Of a DNA stretch of 64,000 bases, positions 33,501-46,234 are shown one piece after another. Source of the DNA: Nymphaea colorata (Eukaryota; Streptophyta; Magnoliopsida; Nymphaeales; Nymphaeaceae). The stretch lies in contig NC_045146.1 of assembly GCF_008831285.2 (NCBI RefSeq), positions 3,436,001 to 3,500,000 of the forward strand, read 5' to 3'. The notes beneath the pieces are model-generated. The model was not told where the DNA came from. It did no database searches and was given only the letters and a program-made list of their open reading frames with translations. How positions within the stretch are numbered: position 1 is the first letter of the stretch; each line of letters opens with the position of its first letter. The translations under genes were made by a program, and so were the position numbers.

Positions 33501-34736
33501 AGTCAGACCTGTGCTTGGTCATAAAACGCCGGGTCGTCCGAATTAACTGAACTGATCATACCACGGACTCAATAAAGGTCGGCCCCGAGCTGTTCAGATC
33601 CCTACATCTGCCTGATCAGGCAGAACTTGTCTGAATAAGGAGAAAAGTAAAATAAAGAGAATGTCACATAGAAAGATCCAATGCATTTATGGTCCGACGC
33701 TTTTCCTTTAGAAAAGCATTATCGGGGGCAACTGTGCCATCTTGTCCTTTCCCCTTTCTTTTAAGGGGTGTGGAACCATCCTTGAGATCTTAATGAATCG
33801 GTTATATCCAATTACTGATCCACTTATTTGGATCTGATATATATATATATTGAAAGGATAACTTTACCTTGATTAAAATTGAACAGTGTTAGTTTGTAGC
33901 GTGGGAACGGAGACAGGTCGTATGGCATCTTCCTTTTCCTATGGATGTTTTACATTTAGTCCTATTATTTAGTACGACTTTATTGATTCTTGTGCCTTTG
34001 GTTCCCTCTGCGTGTTCAAAGAAAGTGTGTTTGATAAAGTTCGGAATAAAGCGGAAGAACGACATTGCATAATTGGAATCCATGTGTCCACAAATACACC
34101 AATTAAAAGCCCCTTTCTGCAATTGAGAACAAAACATGCGCGCTTATATTCCCACTTCGAAGCATATCATGGAATATTTCTGATCAGCGACTAAATTTTT
34201 ATGTGTGATTTTAAAAGTGGCCTACAATTTTATATTTTCTCAATGAGTCGTGATTCTAGGAAGGAGGTTATGTGGAGACCATAAGAAAGAAAGACTTAAA
34301 GAGGGATGGGCAATAAAGTTCATCTCACATAACAGATTGGAATTAGATATACTCTTAATCATATCGATTTTTATGACTACTCACTTGTTCAGATTTGAAC
34401 AAGAAAAAGTCATACTCGAATCCAAAATCTGGTTACATAATGAATCCCCTCAAACTTCACACCTATGTCACTTAAACCCTTGTATTCATTAAGAACATAA
34501 AAGTTATTTACTGACAGAGTAGGTTACAAGTTATGGCCCCTAACAAGGGACCATATATTATGGGCTTGAAATGAACAAAATACTACTACTGGTTGAATTA
34601 AAGTTCCTGCCCCATATAAGGGCAAAAATGGAATTTGAAAAATATTTAACCTTGTAAAAATACCAAAATATCTTTATAGTAAAATGTGGGAACATGCTAT
34701 CCAATGCTACCATCAAAACATAAAGTGTCTTTATTT
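33501..34736. other. Non-coding stretch, no gene recognised
   Basis: AT-rich intergenic sequence; short open frames on both strands have no recognisable domain. Confidence 0.45.
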
Positions 34737-35180
34737 CAGGGTAGAAATGTCAATATATCCGATTTGAATCAGATATCTAACCAAACCGATCCCAAAAATA
34801 TGATAAAGAAAAAAATTTAATATTTGATTAAGAAATTGAATTGGATTCAGATTTAAGAATTGACATCCGATCAGATTTGGACTTAAGAAATGACATCTGA
34901 TTGGATTCTGATATATATAAAGATTTGATCGGATTCAGATATGGATTTAGATTGGATTTATTTTTATACAAATATCTTATATGTAATGCTCTTACATTTT
35001 GAAAATTGGTAAAATTCAGTTCAAAATTTGGATTTGGACTCGGATATGAATGTAAAAATCAGATTCAGATATAACTTTTTTTATTCATATTTGAACCTGA
35101 ATTCGAATATGTGAATATCCAAAAAATAGAAACATTAAGTGTATATTTGATTCAAATCCAATCCATTGACATCTTTATTT
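34728..35180. mobile_element. Complete AATCCGAAT-family element with candidate 9-bp TSD
   Basis: The left end TAGAAATGTCAATATATCCG mirrors the right end, whose reverse complement reads GATGTCAATGGATTGG; GATTTGAATCA follows on both sides. TCTTTATTT occurs at 34728-34736 and 35172-35180, directly flanking about 435 bp. An 8-9 bp duplication and AGGG-TGTCAAT-like ends would suit a non-autonomous hAT element. Class assignment is inference. Confidence 0.55.
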
Positions 35181-35599
35181 ATGTGTCCAAATTTGAGACA
35201 TGATTAATGGTATCCAATTTATGAGAATTAGGGTATGGTTGATGAGATTTCCTATCAAACTCAACTTCTGTTTGAATTTTAGTTAAGATACCTAAAGATT
35301 AAATTAAACATTACATAAAATTTATATAGTTTATGCAATGGGCTGTAGGCCCGGACTGTGCATTAGCACTTGGATCTGGATCCAGTCCTGGTGAAAATCT
35401 AACTCATTTTGATCCTTATCAATACATAACAATAAGCAACTGAATGACTCTTTTGGTCAAATGTGTCTCTTTAATTTTGGAATGACATTGAACTTGTCTG
35501 AAAAAGATTATGCCTTTAAAGTGTTGAAAAAATATGAAATTTGGTAGGAATTCAACAAACTAGTCATATTCAGATTGGATGTGCCCTTTCATTATGAAT

Positions 35600-35890
35600 G
35601 ACTTATCATATGTTCACATACTAAAATTCAAATTCGCATTTGAATACGATTAATAAACCGAATTTTATTTTTATTCACAATCCCAATTCCATAAAGCCAA
35701 ATCCGAACTGCATTATGATATGTTAAAACCCACTTTCAGAATATATGAATATGAGGTGTAGAATATTTGTTTAAACCTGAATTTGGATCTAAATCCAATT
35801 GGGTAGTCATTTAAAACCGAGTCTCAATTTCAAACTGATTGAATTTCATTTCTTAAATCCAAACCTAATCAAATTTTCCAATGGAATGTT
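35600..35890. repeat. AATCCGAATCTGATTT-type repeat, copy 5
   Basis: Same motif composition as the 34.7-kb element; termini not found. Confidence 0.5.
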
Positions 35891-35944
35891 AAATTTTTCT
35901 TCATGTCCAACCTTTTTGAAGCAGTTTGGTCAAAAGTCGAGTCT

Positions 35945-36130
35945 GAACAGGGGCGGAGGCAAGGTAGGGCCCTGGCCCCACTTCATTTTTTTTTAAAAAA
36001 AAAGTTACATGTAAATTTTGAAAATTTTCACTTGTTTTATATAAAAATTTTAAAAAATGATATTTTGATCTGAATTAAAACTTAAAAACTTTAATTTGGC
36101 CTCCTCATGAAAAATTTGTAGCCTGGCCCT
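35945..36130 (-). repeat. GGCGGAGCC-family repeat, inverted copy
   Basis: Begins GGGGCGGAGGCAAGGTAGGGCC and ends CCTCATGAAAAATTTGTAGCC, the reverse complement of the copy at 33145-33340. A further fragment lies at about 36455-36570 (GCCGAATTATAGTTTTAAAA). Confidence 0.65.
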
Positions 36131-36769
36131 TGAGTTTGAATTCAGATCTTTGTAACATTGGAAGAAAAAAATGAAAGGAAACTGCAACACTAAAATTCTT
36201 TGTGTTTGTCCGTTTCATGTTTCAGTTTGTGGGACAATAATATGACTCATGACTGCTCGTCTGACAACTAACGGTGTCTCTCTGTCACACTATAAAACGT
36301 ACGTAGGATAACAGTTAATATAAAATTGAGAAGCACATGCTTTGCATAAATGAATGAATCAAGAGAGAGAAAGAGAGGGAGAGCTTGCAAACGATAGTGA
36401 AAATGACCTATAGGCAAGAGGACAAGATATATAAATGTGGGAGATAAGAATATTTTATCTAAAGCCGAATTATAGTTTTAAAATTTTGATAGAGGTCAAA
36501 ATATAATTTTTTTAAATCTCTATACACGCTTAATGCATTTTTCTAAAAGTTACATGTAGGTTTGTGTTGCTAGATAATAGATGGAAAAGGAATATTCTGC
36601 TAATGGAACACGACAAACTTTATGTACAAACACATCTGGACAAGTTAATTTACTTGAGGCCTCCACTTGCTCTGCTTAGCCACTTGGATCTTAGCTAGAA
36701 CAGTTAGTGATGTAGTTGAGTAGCCTTATATCAAGTTTACTTGGCCGAGACTTGGGATGTTTAGTCACT

Positions 36770-37240
36770 TGAACCAATTCGGGCTCGACTTCAACTTGCT
36801 CGGCTAAGCTTAACTGAAGCTTGACTCATTTAATAAACAAGTTAAGTTTAAGTTAACAAATGAACTTGCTTAAACAAAGGAGTCGTGCATGAGTTGGAAG
36901 GCTCAGCTTGTTTATATTCATCAAAACTCATGATAAAAGACCAAGTTAAAATTGTTTTACATGGCTTAAAAAATGGAAGTTGTTCTAATGGTTTTCTTGG
37001 TGAGTAACTCCAGGTTCAAAATTTGAGTTCCCTCGTCTCCCTTCAATGTATTCGCTTGGGTAAGCTCGAACCGAGCCCAAGCTAAGCTCGAGCTAGTCAA
37101 TCTGCGTTGTCAGAGCCAAACCGAGCTCGATCTCGTCAACTCGACCTCGGGCTGAGATTAAGTTTGAGTCTTGAGATTTGAGCTAAGCTTGGGCTGGCCT
37201 AGCTCCAATCAAACTCGGCTCTTGAGCATTTTTACTGGAG
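36770..37240. repeat. GAGCTCGA-rich dispersed repeat, copy 3
   Basis: Rich in GGCTCGACTT, CTTGCTCGGC, AGCTCGAACCGAGC and CCGAGCTCGATCTCG, as in copies 1 and 2 but longer and more diverged. Confidence 0.55.
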
Positions 37241-39108
37241 GATGTGACACCACTAGTTGGGCCGAAGTTGGTAGGCAGTCAGTCACTAGTTTGAAATTTT
37301 AGTGGCGCAGGCTACTTGTAAAAACGGACACATGTTAGGACCAGCGGGCAGGGAACAAGTTGCAGGTTTAGTTTTCTTCCTTGAGCGAGTGACAAAGTAT
37401 GTCAGCTAGGAACCGTTTCGGTTGACATTCCTGTAGTAATGAGGTGTAAATAGTTTGGTGGCTGAGGGCGTTCCATACCGAGTTGCAATACTACCAAAGT
37501 GATCCGGTATTTGAAGCGTATCGGTTCGTTGGGGAAAAAAGGAATTAGAAGATATATGTGTAAAGTTGCCAATAATAAAAAGACCACCTAACTTTGGCTA
37601 TTATTAAAACACACGACAAAGTTTTCACACTCGATAAAAAAACGTTCCCGAGATTTATTTTTCTCTTTAAATAATCTAGATTGAGTAAGTTTCAAACTAC
37701 AGCTCAGTTGGAGGGAAACTTAAAAAAGTGCACGCTCTAGTGTTTGTTAGCCGTTGAAAATTGTACCGAGATTTTTAACATGATGAAAAGGCTTACCTAC
37801 GTTGCTGAAAGTATATATAAATAACGTGGATATAGTCAATATACATTAATACCTTATGTACAGTTCAAGTGATTGATGAAAGATTAAGACGGAAGTAACT
37901 TATTTATTAGTAGATATTTCGACACCCCAGTTTAAGTTGACGGGAACCAACTCTTTTATAAACGAAGCAAAAAGGTTAGCCGTGTTTTTTGTTAATAACA
38001 AAAAATTAGGTATAATATGAGGATGAAAAGACTCTGGTAGGACGCAGACTGAAGGTATCAGACTCCTAATCCAAACACCCTTCAACTCAAGTGATAAGTG
38101 ATGTGTAAGTACCATTTGTAGTTCAAAGTAACACTCACGAGAATCGAACTAGGATGCCTAGTTAGTGCGACACTCAAACTGACCAACTATGCTATGCCCA
38201 TTTGAAAAACATAGATGTATGCATATTTAAAGAAAATCATAGTGGTCAGACATAAAAATTTATTCCAATAAAGCATGGAAAGAAGTGTGGAATTGCAAAG
38301 CTTGGACAAAATTTTTTCTACCGAAGGCAATGAAAGAAAAGCATCTTGGGGAACTTAACGTACGGAAGACTTGACTCCTTTGCTCCACCATTACAAGCAT
38401 GAGAAATTAAATGACCGTTTTTCAACTCCTTCAAACAGATCACAGCATCCCACATGTCCCAAATTCATGCTTCGAACTCAATTAGTTATAGGAATCCCAC
38501 TGGACTTTTCTAATGTATTGGAAATTTTTCTAATTCTTTTCGGATCCCAATATCCATTGACATTCGTGAGAAGGTTATATGTTTAGCCGTTTCCGCATGT
38601 GCAATGACATAATACCAAAAGCGCCCTCTTGACCATGTTGTCAATTTAAAATATTCCTACATATTTCGCATCCTCGATTATGGAAAGACCTTTGTCACAT
38701 CATGGAAAGCGGGTCACCGATTATAGGGGTGTTTGACAGTAAGAACACACAAAATACTATGAAATTGGTAAGAAAAAGAATCACAAATTTTCGCGGCTCT
38801 TCTTTTTCCAATTTGAAATTCCTCTTGTTCTTAGGTTCTATGTCTGCACATATATCGTTGGATCTTTTGTTTTTTTTTTTTTAAGAAGCAAAATTTTACC
38901 AAAAGATTATTAATACATCCCTCTTCCTATCCCTTTTCTCTCTACCGGTAGCCTAGCAATTTCTTGTTAAGGGGCAACAAATAGTTTAAATTTTTCATTT
39001 TTGAGAGACACTTATATATAAATAAGAAAAAGTTAAGAGGGCTATCAGTAAGGATATGGATATCGAATCGAATGGATAGTGGGTATCCAGCTCGTGATGG
39101 ACAGACTA
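37241..39108. other. Non-coding stretch, no gene recognised
   Basis: No protein similarity recognised on either strand. It has a T-run at about 38870-38882. Confidence 0.45.
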
Positions 39109-39556
39109 CACCCTGTTTGGTTGGACGGAAAGGAAGGGACAGAAAGAAAGGGAAAGGGAAAGGAAAAGACATGAAAGGGAAAGGGAAAGGAAAAGAATGA
39201 AATGGAAAGAAAAAAAGTGATTAAAAATGTTATTTGGATAAAAAGGAATGGAAATGAAAGAAGAGACTAAAATCTTCTTTTGTTTTTTCTTCTAAACGTG
39301 GGTCCTTATGGGTATTATGGGAAAAAAAAGACTTTTCATCTTCATTTCCTTTTCTTTTCCTTCCAATCCGTCCGATTTGGGAGGGATTGGATTTTACGCT
39401 AATCTATCATTTACTTTTCCTTCCTTTTTTTTTCCCTCCCCTCACAGCCAAACACACTTTGTCTCTTTTCTTTTTTTTCTCTTCTTTTTAATTAGCCAAA
39501 CAAACAAAGAAGGGATTGCTCAATTCCTCCCTTTCCCTCCAGCTAAACAGGCCGTT
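39109..39556. mobile_element. Fold-back MITE with purine-rich and pyrimidine-rich arms
   Basis: The left arm CCCTGTTTGGTTGGACGGAAAGG is mirrored by the right arm, whose reverse complement reads GGCCTGTTTAGCTGGAGGGAAAGG. The left half is almost all GGGAAA/GAAAGG and the right half CCTTTCC/TTTTCC, so the whole 450 bp can fold on itself. No clear target duplication. Confidence 0.65.
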
Positions 39557-42090
39557 AAGCTTTAAGCTGGTTACTTGACACTTGGGCTGGCTTGACTTGA
39601 TGAAAAAAAAGCTCTTGGCATGCGCGAGAGTCGACTCATTTAGAAATTCTTTTCATCTGGTCGATGGCTCCATTAAAAACTTTTCTTGCGTTGCCGATGC
39701 TTCTTAAAAACTCATGTCATTGATGGTTTTTGACATACTAAAAAATAAAATATTAAAGGTTTCAAATGAAGGCATACATCAAATTGGGTGTTTGACAAAT
39801 ATGAAGTTGACGGTCCGAAACCAACTTGATAACTAAGAGGGTCGGGTTGCCTGGTATCTATATCGATTCATCTAGGCAGTTGTGGAGAATTGCTTTCATT
39901 CACCATTCATATAAGCATATCCCAAGTTGCTTAATGTTGCATGCTTCCAGTTATTTTACACTTCTTGTATGTGTCAATAGGAAAATAATAAAAAAATTGG
40001 GTACCAAAATTCCCTTTTTGGAAAGTTGAAGTCAAGATCGTACTCGTAAAGCAAGGGGCAGAAATACCGAAAGTGGGTCGGCTTGTTTTCTGAACAAACC
40101 AAGTCCACCAATTAAACTGAAAAACCCAAAAACGGGGCATCATGTGCAGAAAATGAAGAAATGGACCCGATACGATTCGTATCATTCCTGGGGTCATAAA
40201 CACCGGTTGGATCTCGGGGCAGATGGATCCCGTTCTGATTGATATAGAACGAATGTTAAGCTGGAGTTGGATATCTGCATCCAAAAGGGTCCAACCCATT
40301 TCACCATAATCATGGACCCAAAAGTTCCAACTAATTTTGAATAAGAAAAGTAAATGGTGGTATGCCAGAGGCGAAGCCATCCTCCCTTTTTCCTTTTCTC
40401 TTTGTCTTTTAGAGTTAAAAGGCTGCTTTGTAACTTGAGTGGTTATATAGTATATCTTTCAACTCCAGTGTCGCACATGTATCTGTCACACATAAGACTT
40501 GAATTAAAGACGCGTCGTTTGTGTGATATTCTGGTCGATTTGCTATACCATGCCCTTTGGGGCAAATTAAAAAGGTAGTTCAAATATTTCTAGCAAGTCT
40601 TTGATCTGGATTTGGGTCTAATCCATCGAAAACATTGAAGATTAGAATGTGAGTTTAAGAAGTGTTTCATCTTACCATGCAAAGAAAAGCCGAAGCTTCC
40701 ACCCAACTCTTGGTCGCAGGAGTATATGGGGCTTGCTTTTAATGATTTGGGATATCATCCTCACTATGTTTTAGCTTGCATGCACAGAGAGTTGATGTCT
40801 CGAAAATTGAAAATAAAAATTATCTCCCTACCAGCAACTCCTGTCGTGACCATTACGCCAACTCTTCAAGAACAATGGAAGTATGATTAAATTGTCCTAC
40901 TTTTCCGTAGGAAATTAAACTCCTAAGTTTGGAAATGTTGGTGGGTTTGACAGCCTACTTGTTAGTGTGGCTGATGCCAAACTTGTAAGGTCGGACCAAA
41001 TCTCTGCCTAACTGGATGTATTAAATTTGTGAAGCACTAGATCCGGTTCAAACTCTGTGAAAAGAGCAAAACAATTTGAGGATATGGAAAGACGTAAACG
41101 GTAATTGGTTTTGGATCTAAATAGATAAAATCCAGTTCCTTTTCAGACCGGGTGCATTCTTTGAAACACACGCGATCCTTTAGACTTGCTTGCACTCAAC
41201 TTAGATCCAGATCCAATTTTTATGGTCCCAATGGGCTAAGTTGCACAAGTTAGACGCTGGATGACTTGGATCGCTTTTGCCAAAGTAAATTCCTATCTTT
41301 ACTCGCTAGTGATAAGGCAAAGGAAACCGAAAGTAGAGCAGAAAAAGAAAGGAAAAACTTGCATTATTTGGATCCAGATCAGGTCCACCTTGTGCTCGGG
41401 TCCAACTAAAAATTGGATCAAGTCATGGTAGATATTTGAACAGACTATTTTATCGTGATCTGTAAGTTCTTTGTATTTTTAAAACATTAGTGCTATAACC
41501 TTTTTAACGGCTTTCTTATATTTTAAAAACAGTAACGTTTTAAATATATCTCCAAACATTGTTCATGATATTGGTCATATTAATTAATCCTTGATCACAT
41601 AAATTTATATTAAAAACAATAAGATAAATTACATTAATTGAAAATTAGAACAACTTCAACCTCTTATCCATTTCCCCAAAAAAAAAAAAGGAAAAAAAAG
41701 TGAGAAAAACAAATCACGATATTTCCAAATATTTCTTGAAAGAATGGCACAAAGGGGATGTTGTGAAAGAGCTTTTTTCTTTTGTTTACTAATATTTCTT
41801 ATGTTTCCTCCAAGCAAAAATAAAAGTTTATCTTTAATTTCAAAACATATGGTATTTTAACGAGAGAAAAAAAAGTTTGTATTTGGGATCGAATTTGGAT
41901 CAACCAAATGCATGAAGAATCCAATTTCTGAAATTCGATGAAGCCAAAAAAAGTAGGACATCCGTCTCCTGGATTCGATCCATTTCCATCTGATTGGGAA
42001 TCCGATTCATTAACGAACCGGTACACCTAAAAGGGCAAGGCCACTCCACCCGCGGTCTCCCGCAGGCAAATGCAGGGGCATAAAGATAAT
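39557..42090. other. Non-coding stretch, upstream of the DUF688 gene
   Basis: No gene recognised. The last few hundred bases (from about 42050) become GC-richer toward the DUF688 transcription unit. Confidence 0.45.
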
Positions 42091-42176
42091 TTACTTGGAA
42101 TGGGGAGGAACAAGACGGCGCAGAAGCTCAAGTCCACTCTGGCGCGAGAGACGCTCAAGAAGCGTATCATAGAAAG

Positions 42177-42184
42177 TGACGTCA
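42177..42184. promoter_or_regulatory. TGACGTCA palindrome (bZIP/TGA-type site)
   Basis: A perfect TGACGTCA palindrome lies 73 bp before the inferred 5'-UTR splice donor of the DUF688 gene. Such sites bind TGA/bZIP factors in plants; whether it lies in promoter or leader is unknown because the transcription start cannot be placed. Confidence 0.45.
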
Positions 42185-42256
42185 CCAGCTTCTCCTTCTT
42201 CCGCTATTATCTATTCATCTCTCCCCCTTGAGTCTTGATCTGGATCCCGCCGTTAG

Positions 42257-42620
42257 GTACTCTCTTCTCCTGATTCTTTTCTGATCATGTTTTTTTTTTT
42301 CTTATCCTCTTGAATTCAATGCGCTTTTCATTGATCTGTTCATGTTTTCGCTTTTTCCCTGTCCCTTTCCTCCGATCCTTCTGCTCTATCTCTGTGTTTC
42401 GTTCATCATGTGTTCTGTTGCTTTTGCTCGGTTTTTTTTGTTCATTTTGATTATGATATTGTACGGGTGAAAACTTTTTGTTGAATTTCCGTTTTGGTTT
42501 GGTTCTTGGTTTCTTTTTATGCGTGTTCATGCTTTCTTTCATCTGTTGGTTGCTTGCGGAAGCTAGTTGCTGGAGAATTAAAGTTTTGGGTGTGCTCTGT
42601 TTTTCCTTTTGGTTGGGCAG
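42257..42620 (+). other. Probable 5'-UTR intron of the DUF688 gene
   Basis: A donor-like CCGTTAG|GTACTC at 42256/42257 and an acceptor-like TTTCCTTTTGGTTGGGCAG at 42620, directly before the ATG at 42621, bound a T-rich 364-bp segment without a continuous reading frame. Leader introns ending at or near the start codon are common in plants. Inferred from consensus only. Confidence 0.6.
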
Positions 42621-45600
42621 ATGGAGGAGAAACAGTTGGATTTCAATGCCCCGCTTCTTTCTGTGAGGAGATTCACTGCTGCTGCTGCTGCTGCTGCCGC
42701 TGCCGCTGCCGCTGCTTCTGCGTCGAGTAAAGGAGATGAGGGGAGGCGAAAGTGGTCAGGGTCGTCTGCGCCAGCCGCCGTGAAGGAGGTGTCCCCGCCG
42801 GTTTATAAGAGCGACTTAATTTCGGGCCCGGTGAGGAATCCCGGCACCGTTCCGTTTGTCTGGGAGTCTGTTCCTGGGAGGCGAAAGAATGTCCCGATGG
42901 AAGGTCCTGTATCGAAACCTAATTCTGACGGCAGATTGCAGGAAGAGCCGCCTGCTGCGCCAAGACTGCCGCCTGGAAAGGTGGTTGATGGTGACAGGGA
43001 GCGGGGAGAGACGCTCGAGGATGATAATCGGGAAACTGGTAAGGTGAGTTGGTTGCAGACTGACGATGCCGTAGAATCGGTAAGCTCAGATAGGGCAGTG
43101 GTTGCTCCTATGGATGTTTTGGCCCAGAATTCGGTTTACAAGGCTTGTGTTAGTTCTTGTTTGGAGGAGAAGGAGAAGATGAAGGGCAATTTGAAAGAGG
43201 AAGAAGATGACTATGATGCATATTCAGATGCGTTGGACAGGCTGTCAATGGCTGAATTGAGTTTGTTCAATGGTAGTGTTAGCGATCTGAGCGTTTTGGA
43301 TGGACAGGAGTTGGAGAAAATTGGAAATTCTGACCTGCAGGGCCGGAGTTTCATGATGGAAAGGTTCTTACCAGCCGCCAAAGCAATGGCTAACGAAACA
43401 CCAAAACACGTTCCCAGAAAACAACACTTGGCCAGTGAACCAGTGAGGCAGGTGAACAAGTTTCGCGCGGAAGAAGATTCATCACCTTACCAAAAGAAAC
43501 CTTCCCTTATGCATCAATTAGCTCTAGAAGCTGAGGAAGAAGATGCGGATGATGAGGACGACGAAGATCCAGGGGATTTAATGGCCAAATCTTGTGGTTT
43601 GATCCCTTGGAGCTTGAGGAGTTCGTTGTGTCCTACGAATCCTTTGATGCATGACCGGAGGGAGAGATCGAAGAAGCAAACGCCCTTCAATTTTGTTTCT
43701 CGGAAGGGTGCTAAAAGTAATGACAGCGGATCTTACAGTGGAAGTGACGAGGTATGCTCCTACCACTATGTTCTTGTGTTGGTTTGCGTCATGAAAGATA
43801 ATGCTTACCCTCCGGTAGTGGTGTATTGATAATGCAAAAATCATGTGGGAAAGAGTCATGATGTCCCGTTTGGTTCCACCTCTAATAGCGACATCCAAGA
43901 ATAAAACAGAAAATCACGGATAGATATATAAACTGTGAGGGTATGGCTTTGGATTTTCTTGTATTTGTCTCTGCCTAATTCAAACGCATCCGATTTCCAA
44001 TGTGTTTAAATTGTTCCAACCTTGTCTTTTTTGCGTCTATAATATGGGGATCGGCAACAATGGCCCCTTGTAAATAGACATGGATAATAATGGTTCCAAC
44101 TTATTCTTGGATTTGTCACCTGGTCTCTGCACTCTGTGTCAACCGTAAGTTCAGGCTTGACGTTTGTAACCTCCTTTGTAGCCAACTTCCAAGATATTTC
44201 TCCAACTACTTTTCTACTGTCTTTTCTTGATTTTTAGCTGTTCTATACTTTTAAGTAAGCCAGGGGATAATCTACGACTGTGAATTTTCTCTTTTGATGA
44301 AGTTGAACGGTTCCCATTTCAAATTAGTGGATTTTTCTGTTATCCTGCAACTTGATTTAATCCTTGGTCAACTCTGTTTATGCTGTCCATAGTCTACTGT
44401 GGTCGACGATAGATTAGAAGTTCACAAGATTTGCCCGTTTTAACTATGCAATAGCATGTCATTTCTTTGCTTCATCGGTGATGCTTTGGAAATCGTTGTT
44501 TATCTTGGTCTCAATTCGGGCAGATGTAAGATCAAAGTTCATTATATATGTCGACTGATTCTAACTTTTAGTTGGGTCTCCATAATCTGACACATAGGTG
44601 TGTGAAAAAGATACAGGGACGGCCATTTTCATAAGGTTCCAGCATACTTTTATTGAGCCCTTATCTCTGTAATTCTATTTTACTGCAGCTGACGTGGGAA
44701 GCTGTATATAAGAATAAGTTGATCCGCAACGTTCTTGCCCTTGGAGTTCACGATGGTGGAAGCAAGTTGAGTGAGTCCAATAGTTCTCCTTCAGTGTATG
44801 AAGACACTACGAACAACTGGAGTGATTCACAAACACCTGATGAATCAGTATCCTGTAGGCGTTCACTAGGTGGAATATCACCTTATAGAAATGAAGCAAC
44901 CAATTCTCCTTTCCGTGAAGGTTCAGGTTTCCTGGGTATTCCTAAATCAAGAAAGAGTTATAGTTCTGATAGCTTAGAGATGAACATAAGAGGGCTGGAA
45001 GCAAGGACAAATGCATCCAAATGCCGAAGCAAGGGAACATCAGGTTCAATGAGTCCAGCAATTGAAAAGACTGTATATATTGATCCTATAAGTTCAGTGG
45101 GGATGGCAGATGCAAAATTCAACCAAGTGGAGATTAGGGATGTAAATCATATCATGGAAAAGGAACCAGATACTTCGGTCAGAGAAATGCAGAAACAAGT
45201 GAAATTATTGCCAGAGTCTTACACTGGAATGGGTGACGTGGATATAGATATGACTGATGAAAAGGAATTAAGGAACTCCAATTCTGCAAAATCCGTTGAA
45301 GCTGGTCTGCTTCCTGGCACTGGACAGCTATCATGTGTCTATACTTCACATGGTAATGGTAGCGAGTATGGGGCTCTCATGCATGACAATGACACTGTTC
45401 TCAAGCAATCTAGGTCTTCAAACCCACTGGTGGAGGAGGTTAATGGTGGGGCAAGTGGTTTAGATACAGACTTCCCAAGGCAGCAAATGACTGGGAACAT
45501 GGAGCCTTTAGAAGCAGATACCGAGGGAAATTCTTCTTTTTCTCATCCTCTACTGCCACCACCATTGCCCAAATCTCCATCTGAATCCTGGCTATTTCGT

Positions 45601-45885
45601 GCATTGCCTACTGTTCCAACGCAAAATCCCTCTTCTATGTCATTTCTCCAAAACCGTAGAAAGAAAAATTTCACAAAGACACCTGCTGATCCTAAATGGG
45701 AAACAATCATCAAATCTACAAATGTTTATCATGGACATCTACGCTATTCTGAGGTAATAAATTTTCTACATTAATCAATAAGCTGAACTTCCTGGGTTTT
45801 GCCTCTGAATTCTGCCGAATGTCCTGACTTCCCTCTATGGTTACAGGAACTAGTTCAGGCTTTACCCCATCAAACAGAAAAATGA
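42621..45885 (+). CDS. DUF688 family protein, 3 coding exons, about 744 aa
   Basis: Function unknown; a land-plant family. Coding exons are 42621-43751, 44689-45753 and 45847-45885. All introns are phase 0 with GT..AG ends (GAG|GTATGC, CTGCAG|CTGACG, GAG|GTAATA, TTACAG|GAACTA), and the joined frame stays open to TGA. Family marks in order: MEEKQLDFNAPLLSVRRF at the N-terminus; a 13-Ala run (residues 20-32); GPVRNPGTVPFVWESVPGRR (about 73-92); an acidic EEEDADDEDDEDPGD patch; LTWEAVYKNKLIR at the start of exon 2; PLLPPPLPKSPSESWLFRAL; and the C-terminal WETIIKSTNVYHGHLRYSE, then ELVQALPHQTEK from the 13-codon last exon. I chose the ATG at 42621 because it gives the conserved N-terminus and follows an acceptor site. 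No membrane segment or signal peptide is seen; it is probably soluble. The gene appears intact. Confidence 0.88.
42678..42716 (+). repeat. Coding GCT/GCC repeat (poly-Ala tract)
   Basis: Thirteen consecutive Ala codons, mostly GCT with interspersed GCC, inside exon 1 of the DUF688 gene. A trinucleotide tract likely to vary in length between individuals. Confidence 0.9.
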
Positions 45886-46234
45886 GATGGTACATCCTGA
45901 CGACTTGCTTGCTGAGAGTCCCTTATTGTCAGCATCACTATCTTGGTGTCGCTAATGGTATGAGAGCACGTTCTCACATTTGGGGTTCTACTTGTATTTT
46001 GGTCATGAAAACTGCTCCATCTGATCTTAAGATTTCTGTGAAATGCAGAATATCTAGGTATAGGCTCTACACTCCAACAGAGATATAAGCACAAAAGAAA
46101 GCTAACATGGTTCTCTGGCTCGTCCGTGATGAATCAATGTGAAGTTCCACCTGTCTTCAGTTTGTTAAATCCTGTATTATTTCATTCTTTGTCCGTCAGG
46201 CTATTTGACTCTTGTATTGCCAATTTCTTACTGA

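Noticed and set aside
45837-46094. Open frames on both strands in the DUF688 3' region
   Set aside because: They overlap the last coding exon out of frame and the 3' UTR; the 39-nt exon in the other frame fits the family C-terminus.
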